Assembly (NCBI RefSeq): GCF_001663775.1
Contig: NZ_KV467168.1
Location: forward strand, 1,088,011-1,152,010
Direction: 5' to 3'
DNA length: 64,000 bases
Origin: Arthrobacter sp. B6
Lineage (GTDB): Bacteria > Actinomycetota > Actinomycetes > Actinomycetales > Micrococcaceae
The notes under the pieces are model-generated. The model ran no database searches. It was not told the origin of the DNA and worked only from the letters and a program-made list of their open reading frames with translations. Position 1 is the stretch's first letter, and every line of letters begins with the position of its first letter. Below, piece by piece: positions 9,732 to 17,814 of the stretch. The position numbers and the translations under genes were made by a program.

Positions 9732-12473
9732 CTACTTTGGCAGGGCCGAGGCCAGCTCGTCGCGGCTGCGGACGCCCAGCTTGACATAGGTTCGGTACAA
9801 GTGGCCTTCCACTGTGCGCACTGACACCATGAGCCGCTGGGCAATCTCCCGGTCGGTGAGGCCCTGTACGGCCAGCTCCACGATGTCCTGCTCGCGCCGG
9901 GTCAGGTGCACTGCCGGCGCCGCGGCGATGAAGTGCCCTTCCCGGAACCGCTCACCCAATTCGTGGTCGCATTTCTCCCGGAGGGCGATTGCCTGCCGGG
10001 ACCGCCGCCGTTCGCCGGACTGTTCCAGAACAGTGCTGGCCCTGGCGTAGGACTCCCGGGCCAGGTTGACGAATCCGCTCGCTTCAAGGTTCGCGGCAGA
10101 GTCCATCAGGGCATCGGCGTCTTCGGACTCCCAGTTCCGGGCCAGCGTCAGCAGGGCTGCCGCCCACCGGCCTTCAACCTTCCCCGCGAGGGCCGGCACC
10201 AGTGGAATAACGGAGTGGTCACCCAAGTCCCAGCAAATGGCCAGTAGCTCAAGGTTCATCCCCTCCCGGATCGAGACTTCAGAGGTGGTTGCCAGCGTGT
10301 GGATGGAGGCCAGGCCCTTTCCGTCACGGGCCACGTACTCTGCCGCCGCAGCGGCATACGCCTTCGCGAGGAGCTCGTTGGCGGGTGTGCCGGTGGTTGC
10401 GCCTTTGTAGTCCAGCTCCAGCCGCGCGGCCTGCGCGGCATCACCGAGCCGTGCCGCAACGTAGAAGCCCAGCGATGAACCGAACCGGAACAGCTGGAGC
10501 GGGTCATTGAGCCTGAGTGCTTCGACGGCCGGAAGCAGCAACTGGTAGGCACGTTCTATCCGGCCCTGCCGCAGCAGCGAGTAACCCCTGAGGAGCTGAA
10601 CACCGCCGTTGAAGCACGCTGCCCCGGCGGCCTGCTCTTTCGCGTAGTTGGCCAGCTCCCGTTCGGCCGACTCCCACTCACCCACGGCCAGGTAGTCCAT
10701 GACCAGGCGGCCCAGGACAAATTCGTTGAAAAAGAACACACCGTCGCGGAGCGTCGGAAGTTCCGAGGCGGCCAGCAATGCGGCATCGAGGCCCTGGACG
10801 CCGCGTCCCGCCGCCGAGAGCGCATGGGAGTGAAGCGCGAGTCCGATGGCCCGGAGGGCGTCATCAGCCGGTTCTGCGGGGTTGCGGCCCCTAATGTCCT
10901 GGACAACCTCACCCAGGGCGTTGTGGTCGCCGGCTTCGCCGAGCTCCAGGAGGTGCAGCATCTGGTCCTGCCAGGGCCGCCCGAGGTCGGGATAAGCAGG
11001 GGAATGGCTTGGCGTGCCGGATTCCGCTTCCGCCGGGCGGGCGGAGGAAGGTCCTTGCAGCAGTCCGGCTTGGCGCAGGAGCTCACGGGATTCAGCGACA
11101 ATCGCTGCCACTGGCTGTCCCAGGGCCTGATGAGCGGCTATGCGCAGCAGCAGGACGTGGGCCGCCTCGGAACTGTCCGTAACCTCCAGCCAGCACCGAT
11201 CCAGCGCATTGGCTGCCTCGGCATAGTGGGCCTCGTTGAACAGGGCCCTTGCCTGAATTGCGCGGGCGCGCGGTGCCAGAAGGGGATCCTGCACCCTGGC
11301 GGCCATCGTGCGGGCGCTCCGGTTCCGGAACCCGGCGATGGCAGTGGCAGCCGCCTCAAGCAGTTCAGGTTCTGCCACCTTTAGCCCGCACTCCAGCGCC
11401 CATTCGGCGGCCCGCAGCCTGCCTTCCGCGCTCGACGGCGGAGCCTCCTGCTGGGCGCGGAGCTTTTCAAGCAGCTGCAGGCTGCGTGAGACGGACACGC
11501 TTTTCCTGACGGCCTCACCGATGACGGCGTTCCACACCCTCAGCACGGCAGGGCTGCCGTTGCCTTCCACGAGCGTCTGCTGGTCCAAGAGGGTACGGAC
11601 CAGCTCGGCTCCGCAGATGTCCTCAATCACCTTGCGGCTCACGGGCTCGGCCAGCGCAACCAGCTTCAGTGCTTCCTGTTCCTCAGGCCGGCGCCGGAGG
11701 AGGTCCTTGGAGACCACGGCCGTAAGTCTGGCGCCGTCGGAAGGCAGCGGCCCAAGCAGCATCCAAATGCCGTTCCGTTTGGCGAGTACCCCCTGCTCTG
11801 CAGCGTCGTGGAGCAGGGCGTCCAGGATCCGGGGGTTGCCCCCTGAGGCGCTCCAGATGGAGTCAACCGTCCCGGCGGGTACAGTGCCGTCCAGGATGTG
11901 CGCAAGGACTTCTTCGATCTGCTCCCGGTTGAGCGGCCGCAGGTCCACCCGGTCAGCCAGGCCGTCGTACCAGAGCTGGTCCAGTGGCTGCGGCAGCCCA
12001 GGGCGCGGCCTGCCGGCGGCCACGACGCTCGCCCAGCCGGCCGAGATCATGTCTGCCACTATGCCTGCACTGGCGTCGTCGAGGTGATGGGCGTCGTCGA
12101 CCACCAGCAGCAGCGGGGTGTCTTTGCCGTTCTTGAGTTTCTCGAAATACGTCCATACGGACCGGAGTACGGCCACCGGGGAGACGGAGTCCTCCGCCGT
12201 CAGCTCTGCCGTGTACGGAGTCAGCACACCAAAGGGCACGCCTGACAGGGACGAACTGCCGTGAATCCGCAAAACGATCATTTCCGGGGATAGTCGCTCG
12301 GTGATGGCTTCGGCCAGGGCTGACTTCCCGATGCCGGGCCCTGCCATCAGGAAGACGGCCAGGCTGGTACGGCTGCGGATGATGTTGCAGATGCGGTCCA
12401 GCGGCTCCCGCCGTCCCGTAAGAAGGCGGGCCGCCGTGCCCGGTCTGGGTGCGTTGCCGTTAGACGAGTCCAG
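9732..12473 (-). CDS. LuxR/LAL-type ATPase transcription regulator (second of a tandem pair)
   Basis: A large regulator with an N-terminal STAND-type ATPase and a C-terminal LuxR helix-turn-helix (LTRREQDIVELAVQGLTD through VRTVEGHLYRTYVKLGV). Walker A is GPGIGKS and Walker B is LLLVVDDAHHLDD. The first ATG (12347) falls only two codons before Walker A, yet the frame is open for 42 more codons. These encode GRREPLDRICNIIRSRTSLA, which aligns with the same region of the neighbour. I therefore place the start at CTG 12473, overlapping the neighbour's last codons by 14 bases. AGGGG lies eight bases upstream, and the length becomes 913, close to the neighbour's 912. The ligand and targets are unknown. 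Confidence 0.85.
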   Translation of the reverse strand: MDSSNGNAPRPGTAARLLTGRREPLDRICNIIRSRTSLAVFLMAGPGIGKSALAEAITERLSPEMIVLRIHGSSSLSGVPFGVLTPYTAELTAEDSVSPVAVLRSVWTYFEKLKNGKDTPLLLVVDDAHHLDDASAGIVADMISAGWASVVAAGRPRPGLPQPLDQLWYDGLADRVDLRPLNREQIEEVLAHILDGTVPAGTVDSIWSASGGNPRILDALLHDAAEQGVLAKRNGIWMLLGPLPSDGARLTAVVSKDLLRRRPEEQEALKLVALAEPVSRKVIEDICGAELVRTLLDQQTLVEGNGSPAVLRVWNAVIGEAVRKSVSVSRSLQLLEKLRAQQEAPPSSAEGRLRAAEWALECGLKVAEPELLEAAATAIAGFRNRSARTMAARVQDPLLAPRARAIQARALFNEAHYAEAANALDRCWLEVTDSSEAAHVLLLRIAAHQALGQPVAAIVAESRELLRQAGLLQGPSSARPAEAESGTPSHSPAYPDLGRPWQDQMLHLLELGEAGDHNALGEVVQDIRGRNPAEPADDALRAIGLALHSHALSAAGRGVQGLDAALLAASELPTLRDGVFFFNEFVLGRLVMDYLAVGEWESAERELANYAKEQAAGAACFNGGVQLLRGYSLLRQGRIERAYQLLLPAVEALRLNDPLQLFRFGSSLGFYVAARLGDAAQAARLELDYKGATTGTPANELLAKAYAAAAAEYVARDGKGLASIHTLATTSEVSIREGMNLELLAICWDLGDHSVIPLVPALAGKVEGRWAAALLTLARNWESEDADALMDSAANLEASGFVNLARESYARASTVLEQSGERRRSRQAIALREKCDHELGERFREGHFIAAAPAVHLTRREQDIVELAVQGLTDREIAQRLMVSVRTVEGHLYRTYVKLGVRSRDELASALPK

Positions 12474-15198
12474 TCAGATCACCCCTGGAAGTTACTCCGA
12501 GTTTGGTGAAGACCTGGTACAGGTGGCCTTCAACGGTACGGACCGAGACGCCCATTTCAAGTGCGATGTCCCGGTTGGACGCTCCCCTTCCGGCCAGCCG
12601 TGCAATCTGGCGCTCCCTGCTTGTCAGCAGGGGGCTGCCGCTGCTCGGCACAATCGGAAGGTTGGCGACGGTGGCAGCCAGTATATCCAGCCGCGCCTGC
12701 GCAGTCCTGGCCGACACGGAGTCACCGACCTGGCGTGCGTAGTCCACGGCAAGCGCCATGCACCGTGCTTCCACGGCGTCCAGTTCGAGGGTGGCCGCGA
12801 GCTCGCCGCCGGTCAGCAGGACCTTCGCGTCCTTGGTCCTGCTGCCCACGGCGATCAGGCGGGAGATCTCCGCCAATGGCCCCTGCCGGTGTGCCGCCAC
12901 CTGCTCCATAAGCCTGAACTCGGCATCGGTGGCGTTGATGGTGGCTCCCAGCAGACTGATGCCGGCCAGTGTGAATCGTCCGGCCTCGATGTTCCGGCGC
13001 GCGGACTCCTTGAGCCGGGTCGCGGCGTCGTTCTCCCCGAGCCACCGGCCCGCCATGTCAGCGCAGAATTCGATGATGCTGCCGGTCAGGAAGTCACACG
13101 GGCCCGCGGAGCGGTGAAGCTTCTCCAAGTACCTGCGTGCCTGGCCTGCGTTCCCGATCTGGGCGTACGCCAAAGCGGTCGCGGCGTAGGCGGAACGGAG
13201 GGAGCTTTGCACGGGCCGGAGCTCCAGCTGGGCCGCGGCGGACAGCAACGGATCGAGGGCAGCGGCTCCCCTCCCGGAATATACGTAGGCTATGCCCGCA
13301 GCCAGCTCGGTGGCGGCGCTCCGGTACGGGAGCCGGTGCGCCCCACGTGTCCCGGGCGGATCAAGGAGGTCGATGCAGCGGCGCCACTGCCCAGCGATCA
13401 GCAGGACAGAGTACGCGCGGCTGGTGTACTCCTCGCGGAGGCCCACGATCTCCGCAGCGTCCGAGATCTGCCCGCCGAGCGCCCGCATCAGGCTCAGGGC
13501 GTCCATTTCGCGCCCGGTCAGGGACAGCGCAGTCATGAGAATGACGGAGGCATTCATCCTGAACGAGACGTCGGGGTTGCTGGCGGCATCAGAGGCAGCT
13601 TCGAGGGCGGGAACCATGGACGCGAAGTCGCCCACGAAAGCCTTGTATTCAAATTCGCTGAGGCTGATGCGGTTGGCGGCCACGGCCTGCGCGGACGGCC
13701 AACCGGCCGCCAGCTCCGGGCCCACACCCAGCCGTGTCCTTGCCTCGGCCAGCATGCCCGGTACCTTCCCCGTATGTTCCGGCAGCCAGACCATAACCGT
13801 GGACTTGGCCGCCACCACCTGGGCGTATTCCTCTGCGTCCAGGTTGTCCAGCTGAGGCTGGGTAATGTCGTCGAGGGCGGCCATGGCCTGAATGGGCAGA
13901 TCCAGCAGGAGGTACGCCGCGGCCTTCTGCCGCTGTCCAGCCACCCACTGGGGGTCATTCCGGGTCAGGGTCTCGGCGTAGGTGAGGGCAGAATGCGGGT
14001 CGAAGAGCTGGACGGAGGCTTCTGCGGCGGCCAGAGCCATGGCGGGGCTAAGTTCCGCCTCGCACTCGCGAGTCCAGGCCGCAAAGGCCATCAGCTCCTC
14101 CACGGTCATGGAGGCGGGGTCCGGTTCCTTGCCGCCCAGCAACTGCGTCCGGAGTTCCCGGCGCCGGGCGATGCTGAGCCATGAGCGGACGACGTCGCCA
14201 AGGTACTTTTCACGGAGGGAGACCCAGCGGCTGTCAGTTCCATCGATCTTGAGGAGGCATGCGTCTTCCATGTCTGCCACGATGCCGGCACCAAAGATCG
14301 ACGTGAGGCGGGACAGTTCCACGCTGCGGGCACAGGAGAGCATTTCGATGACGCCACGTGTCTCCGGTGTCTTCCGCGCCCACCTGGAACGCACGATGTC
14401 ATCCAGGCTGGCCGCGCCGTCGAGCACTACCTTGTCACGCAGGGTCCAAACGGAATCCGAGAGCACCAGGTTCCCGGATAGCTGCTGCTCCGTCACCAGG
14501 GCTTTCAACAGCAGGGGGTTTCCGCCCACCATGCTGTGGTAGATGCTCACCAGGGAGGCCGAAACGCGGTGGCCCAGCAAGGACAACAGCACCTGGCGGG
14601 TTTGCAGCTCGTTCAGGTTGTCCAGCCTGACTTCGGTCAGGCGGCGCTCGGTGAGCAGCCAATGGAAATCCGCCGGCAGGTCACTGCTCTTAGGCGCGAC
14701 AGCGACGATCCGGGCTGTCCCGGTCAGGAGGATGTTCAAGAGGACGCCGGCGCTCATGTCATCGATGCTGCCCGCGGTGTCCAGGGTGATAACGCAGGGC
14801 CGCCCCGCTGCGTCGCTCCTGATCAGGGACGTGATGCCACGGAGGATGGCCGTCGGGGAACCCATGTAAGCCTGGGGAAGCCGCGCCAGCAGGGAGGACA
14901 GGCAGCTGTAGGGGGTCTTGGAGGCAGGATGGCCGCTGCGCAGCTGGAGAGCCCAGATGTCCGGGCCCAGTTCGGCAACCGCCGTCCGCGCCAAGGAGGA
15001 TTTTCCCACTCCCCGGCCGCCGGTGATGATCACACCCAAGGAGTTTTTGCTGGTCAGGGCTGTACGAACGGCTTCGAGGTTGGCACTCCGGGCAGGTACG
15101 GACCATCGCTGGTGCTCGGACTGTGCGGCTGTGTCCGTGTGCACCTCAACATCGTTGAGCGTTGACCCACGTCCCCAGCTGAGTGGCTCGATTGACAT
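12460..15198 (-). CDS. LuxR/LAL-type ATPase transcription regulator (first of a tandem pair)
   Basis: A 912-residue paralogue of the next gene. Residues 34-200 hold the ATPase start, with Walker A GGRGVGKS at 60-67 and a Walker B-like CVITLD strand near 135. A long alpha-helical TPR-like middle follows, and the last ~60 residues form a LuxR helix-turn-helix (LTSRERQIARLAGRGASN, VRTVEGHLYQVFTKLG). No receiver domain is present, so control is probably by ligand or nucleotide binding as in MalT. The ATG has AGGGG eight bases upstream inside a hairpin. Its final codons overlap the start of the second regulator, indicating translational coupling. Targets are unknown; the flanking genes are housekeeping. 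Confidence 0.9.
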   Translation of the reverse strand: MSIEPLSWGRGSTLNDVEVHTDTAAQSEHQRWSVPARSANLEAVRTALTSKNSLGVIITGGRGVGKSSLARTAVAELGPDIWALQLRSGHPASKTPYSCLSSLLARLPQAYMGSPTAILRGITSLIRSDAAGRPCVITLDTAGSIDDMSAGVLLNILLTGTARIVAVAPKSSDLPADFHWLLTERRLTEVRLDNLNELQTRQVLLSLLGHRVSASLVSIYHSMVGGNPLLLKALVTEQQLSGNLVLSDSVWTLRDKVVLDGAASLDDIVRSRWARKTPETRGVIEMLSCARSVELSRLTSIFGAGIVADMEDACLLKIDGTDSRWVSLREKYLGDVVRSWLSIARRRELRTQLLGGKEPDPASMTVEELMAFAAWTRECEAELSPAMALAAAEASVQLFDPHSALTYAETLTRNDPQWVAGQRQKAAAYLLLDLPIQAMAALDDITQPQLDNLDAEEYAQVVAAKSTVMVWLPEHTGKVPGMLAEARTRLGVGPELAAGWPSAQAVAANRISLSEFEYKAFVGDFASMVPALEAASDAASNPDVSFRMNASVILMTALSLTGREMDALSLMRALGGQISDAAEIVGLREEYTSRAYSVLLIAGQWRRCIDLLDPPGTRGAHRLPYRSAATELAAGIAYVYSGRGAAALDPLLSAAAQLELRPVQSSLRSAYAATALAYAQIGNAGQARRYLEKLHRSAGPCDFLTGSIIEFCADMAGRWLGENDAATRLKESARRNIEAGRFTLAGISLLGATINATDAEFRLMEQVAAHRQGPLAEISRLIAVGSRTKDAKVLLTGGELAATLELDAVEARCMALAVDYARQVGDSVSARTAQARLDILAATVANLPIVPSSGSPLLTSRERQIARLAGRGASNRDIALEMGVSVRTVEGHLYQVFTKLGVTSRGDLTGLV

Positions 15199-15202
15199 GA
15201 AC

Positions 15203-15234
15203 TTATCCCCTAGATCCCGCTCTAGCGGGGATAA
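15203..15234 (-). promoter_or_regulatory. Inverted repeat covering the ribosome site of the first LAL regulator
   Basis: TTATCCCC (15203-15210) and GGGGATAA (15227-15234) are perfect inverted repeats, with inner TAGA/TCTA arms. In the minus-strand message the AGGGG ribosome site lies within the distal arm, eight bases before the ATG. Folding would hide it. As double-stranded DNA the dyad carries GGGGAT, which resembles the GGGGA core of MalT boxes, so it may instead be an operator for these MalT-like proteins. Confidence 0.55.
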
Positions 15235-15319
15235 AGCCCCATCGCTCCCCCGCTTACGAAGAAGACTACCCCGAGGTACTGACTACTAGACAGCAAACAG
15301 GCGATTAAGTTTTATTTTG

Positions 15320-15910
15320 CTAGAGCTGGGACTTTGCCGGATGGAACTTCTGCTGCGCGGCGGTCAGGCCTTCCCTGACCAGCACATCCACAGCGTCTGC
15401 CGCTTCATCGAGCAGGAACGGCAACTCCTTGCGCTCCGCCGTTCCGAAATCACGGAGAACATAGTCGGCGGTGTCCATCCGCCCCGGCGGACGTCCGACT
15501 CCCACCCGGACCCGCAGGTAGTCCTTGGTGGAGAGGGCCTTTGACATGTCGCGCAGTCCGTTGTGCCCGCCTTCACCGCCGCCGCACTTCAATTTGACGG
15601 TGTTAAAAGGTATGTCGATCTCGTCGTGCACTGCGACGACATGGTCCGGTGAGATGCCGTAAAAGTTTGCCAGTGCTGCGACGGGGCCGCCGGAGACATT
15701 CATGTAGCTCATGGGCTTGGCCAGTACGACGCGGGGACCGCCGATCCCAAGGCGGCCTTCGACGACCTGGGCCCGGGCACGATGCGTCTTGAAACTGCCG
15801 CCGATCCGGCCGGCCAGCTCGTCCAGGACCATCTGGCCTACGTTATGCCTGTTGCCTTTGTACTCGGCCCCGGGATTCCCGAGGCCAACGATCAGCCACG
15901 TGTCAGTCAT
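15320..15910 (-). CDS. pth: Peptidyl-tRNA hydrolase
   Basis: A 196-residue cytoplasmic esterase that frees tRNA from peptidyl-tRNAs dropped by stalled ribosomes. The family start [21 protein letters not shown] contains the catalytic histidine, and [11 protein letters not shown] and [12 protein letters not shown] are the other conserved motifs. Length is normal. It lies downstream of rplY in the same direction, as in many actinobacteria, although a terminator hairpin separates them. It starts at ATG. Confidence 0.96.
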   Translation of the reverse strand: MTDTWLIVGLGNPGAEYKGNRHNVGQMVLDELAGRIGGSFKTHRARAQVVEGRLGIGGPRVVLAKPMSYMNVSGGPVAALANFYGISPDHVVAVHDEIDIPFNTVKLKCGGGEGGHNGLRDMSKALSTKDYLRVRVGVGRPPGRMDTADYVLRDFGTAERKELPFLLDEAADAVDVLVREGLTAAQQKFHPAKSQL

Positions 15911-15930
15911 GCGTCAATCCTAAGGTGGGA

Positions 15931-15970
15931 AAACGGCAGTGGCCGGATCCCTGTGGGGATCCGGCCACTG
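15931..15970 (-). terminator. Rho-independent terminator of rplY
   Basis: A perfect 14-bp stem (arms 15937-15950 and 15957-15970, core GGCCGGATCC) with a 6-base loop. Read on the minus strand it is followed by CCGTTTTCCC. It lies 17 bases after the rplY stop and before pth. Confidence 0.85.
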
Positions 15971-15986
15971 CAGGTGTGGTCCGAAA

Positions 15987-16586
15987 TTACTCGGCTGCTG
16001 CTTCGGAGGACGCCTCAGCGGCGCCTTCGGATGCCTCTTCGTCAGTGACCTCGGTGGCCTCGGAGATGTTGACAACCAGCGCGTCAGCGTCGGCCAGCAG
16101 GACGGCGCCCTTCGGGAGGACCAGGTCGGAAGCGTGGATGTGCTCGCCGGCGCTGCGGCCTTCGATGCTCACCTCGACGGCGGTGGGCAGGTGGGTTGCC
16201 TCAGCTTCGAGGGAGATGACGGTGAGTTCCTGGTTGTAGACGTTGCCCGGAGCAAGCTCGCCAACAACGTGCACAGGGATGTCAACGGTGACCTTTTCGC
16301 CCTTGCGGACGGTCAGCAGGTCGATGTGCTCGATGATCTGCTTGATGGGGTCGCGCTGGACATCCTTGACGAGTGCCAGGTGGCCTTCGCCGTTGATGTC
16401 CAGGGACAGCAGGGCGTTGGCGGTGCGGACAGCCAGGGTGGTGGCCTTGGCCGGCAGGGTGATGTGGATCGGCTCTGCGCCGTGGCCGTAGATGACGGCC
16501 GGGATCTGGCCGGCCATGCGGGCGCGGCGGGCGAAGCCCTTGCCGAATTCGGTGCGGACTTCTGCTGCGAGCTTCTGCTCAGACAT
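15987..16586 (-). CDS. rplY: Ribosomal protein bL25 (Ctc/general stress form)
   Basis: A 199-residue protein of the long L25/Ctc class that binds 5S rRNA. The N-terminal L25 domain spans about 1-92 (AEVRTEFGKGFARRARMAG, VIYGHGAEPIHI) and the C-terminal TL5 beta domain about 100-175. The final ~20 residues are a low-complexity Glu/Ala tail (from TDEEASEG), common in actinobacterial members. It lies between prs and pth as in other actinobacteria. A 247-base gap with a terminator separates it from prs, so it has its own promoter. GGAG lies shortly before the ATG. Confidence 0.96.
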   Translation of the reverse strand: MSEQKLAAEVRTEFGKGFARRARMAGQIPAVIYGHGAEPIHITLPAKATTLAVRTANALLSLDINGEGHLALVKDVQRDPIKQIIEHIDLLTVRKGEKVTVDIPVHVVGELAPGNVYNQELTVISLEAEATHLPTAVEVSIEGRSAGEHIHASDLVLPKGAVLLADADALVVNISEATEVTDEEASEGAAEASSEAAAE

Positions 16587-16800
16587 GTATTTCTCCTTGA
16601 AGACTAAACGGTGTTCAGCAAGGGCGGAGGTCTGTTGCGACCTTCAACGCCGGGCGGCCCGCAGGCTGCCCTTCAAGAAGGGAGGTTCAGACCCAGTCGA
16701 TAACGGAGACCTGCAGTCCGGTTTCCGTGGATACGGCTACCAGATGCTCTCCCTCGCCAAGGTTTCGTGGATCAGCTTACCAGCGCAGGGCCCACTTACT

Positions 16801-16824
16801 GAAAACGGGCCCCACGCGGGGGGC
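16801..16824 (-). terminator. Probable terminator of prs
   Basis: On the minus strand a short GCCCC/GGGGC stem with a 6-base loop is followed by CCGTTTTC. It lies just after the prs stop codon. The stem is only 5 bp, so strength is uncertain. Confidence 0.55.
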
Positions 16825-16833
16825 GTCTGAGTG

Positions 16834-17814
16834 TCAGGCGTTGCCGTCGAACAGGCTGGTGACGGATCCGTCGTCGAACACTTCGCGGATGGCGCGTCCA
16901 ATCAGGGGCGCGATGGACAGCACGGTCAGCTGCGGGAAGCGCTTGTTGGGGGGAATGGGCAGCGTATCGGTGACAACCACTTCACGGGCGCCCGACTCGG
17001 ACAGCCGGCGGGCCGCGGGGTCGGAGAAGACGGCGTGGGTGGCCGCGATAATGACATCTTTGGCACCGGCATTCTTGAGCACCTGGACGGCACCGGAAAT
17101 GGTTCCGCCTGTGTCGATCATGTCGTCGATCAGGACACAGGTGCGGCCTTCGATCTGGCCCACGACGGTCTTGGACACGGCCTGGTTCGGAACGGTCAGG
17201 TCGCGGCTCTTATGGACAAACGCCAGCGGGGCGCCGCCCAGGCGCTCTGCCCACTGCTCGGCCACCCGGACGCGGCCTGTGTCCGGGGAGACCACCGTGA
17301 TGTTGTCCGCTGCGACCCGTGTGCGGATGTAGTCGGCCAGCAGCGGGATGGCCATGAGGTGGTCCACGGGGCCGTCGAAGAACCCCTGGATCTGCGACGT
17401 GTGCAGGTCAACGCTCATGATGCGGTCGGCACCGGCGGTCTTGTACATGTCGGCAACCAGGCGGGCCGAGATCGGCTCGCGGCCGCGGCCCTTCTTGTCC
17501 TGGCGGGAGTAGGGGTAGAAAGGCGAAACCACGGTGATGCGCTTGGCGGATGCCCGCTTCAGCGAATCAATCATGATCAGCTGCTCCATCAGGTGGTTGT
17601 TGAGCGGTGCAGGGTGTGCCTGGATAACGAAGGCATCGGTGCCGCGGACGCTCTCGCCGGCACGCACGTAAATTTCCCCGTTGGCGAAGTCGTAAGCGTC
17701 GATGGGCAGCAGCTCGGTTCCCAGTTCCTTGGCGATCTCCCGGGCAAGCTCGGGGTGTGCCCGCCCTGCGGCAAGCACCAGCTTCTTCTCGCCGCGCGCC
17801 GTAATTTCGGTCAT
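16834..17814 (-). CDS. prs: Ribose-phosphate pyrophosphokinase (PRPP synthetase)
   Basis: A 326-residue enzyme that transfers pyrophosphate from ATP to ribose 5-phosphate, giving PRPP for nucleotide, histidine and tryptophan synthesis. Conserved elements are the flexible loop SPFYPYSRQDKKGRGREPIS, the metal site VDLHTSQIQGFFDGPVDHL, and the PRPP-binding loop CVLIDDMIDTGGT. Length is typical of class I. Its ATG overlaps the TGA of glmU by four bases, so the two are translationally coupled; both feed sugar-phosphate precursors into nucleotide and wall synthesis. Confidence 0.97.
   Translation of the reverse strand: MTEITARGEKKLVLAAGRAHPELAREIAKELGTELLPIDAYDFANGEIYVRAGESVRGTDAFVIQAHPAPLNNHLMEQLIMIDSLKRASAKRITVVSPFYPYSRQDKKGRGREPISARLVADMYKTAGADRIMSVDLHTSQIQGFFDGPVDHLMAIPLLADYIRTRVAADNITVVSPDTGRVRVAEQWAERLGGAPLAFVHKSRDLTVPNQAVSKTVVGQIEGRTCVLIDDMIDTGGTISGAVQVLKNAGAKDVIIAATHAVFSDPAARRLSESGAREVVVTDTLPIPPNKRFPQLTVLSIAPLIGRAIREVFDDGSVTSLFDGNA

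Noticed and set aside
12460..12486. Frameshift error that fuses both LAL regulators into one gene
   Set aside because: Both proteins have their own ATPase and C-terminal helix-turn-helix, and a ribosome site lies before the second start, so two proteins are more likely than one fusion.
12301..14184. A 627-codon plus-strand open frame over the LAL regulators
   Set aside because: It is antisense to clear LuxR/ATPase coding sequence and has no motif.
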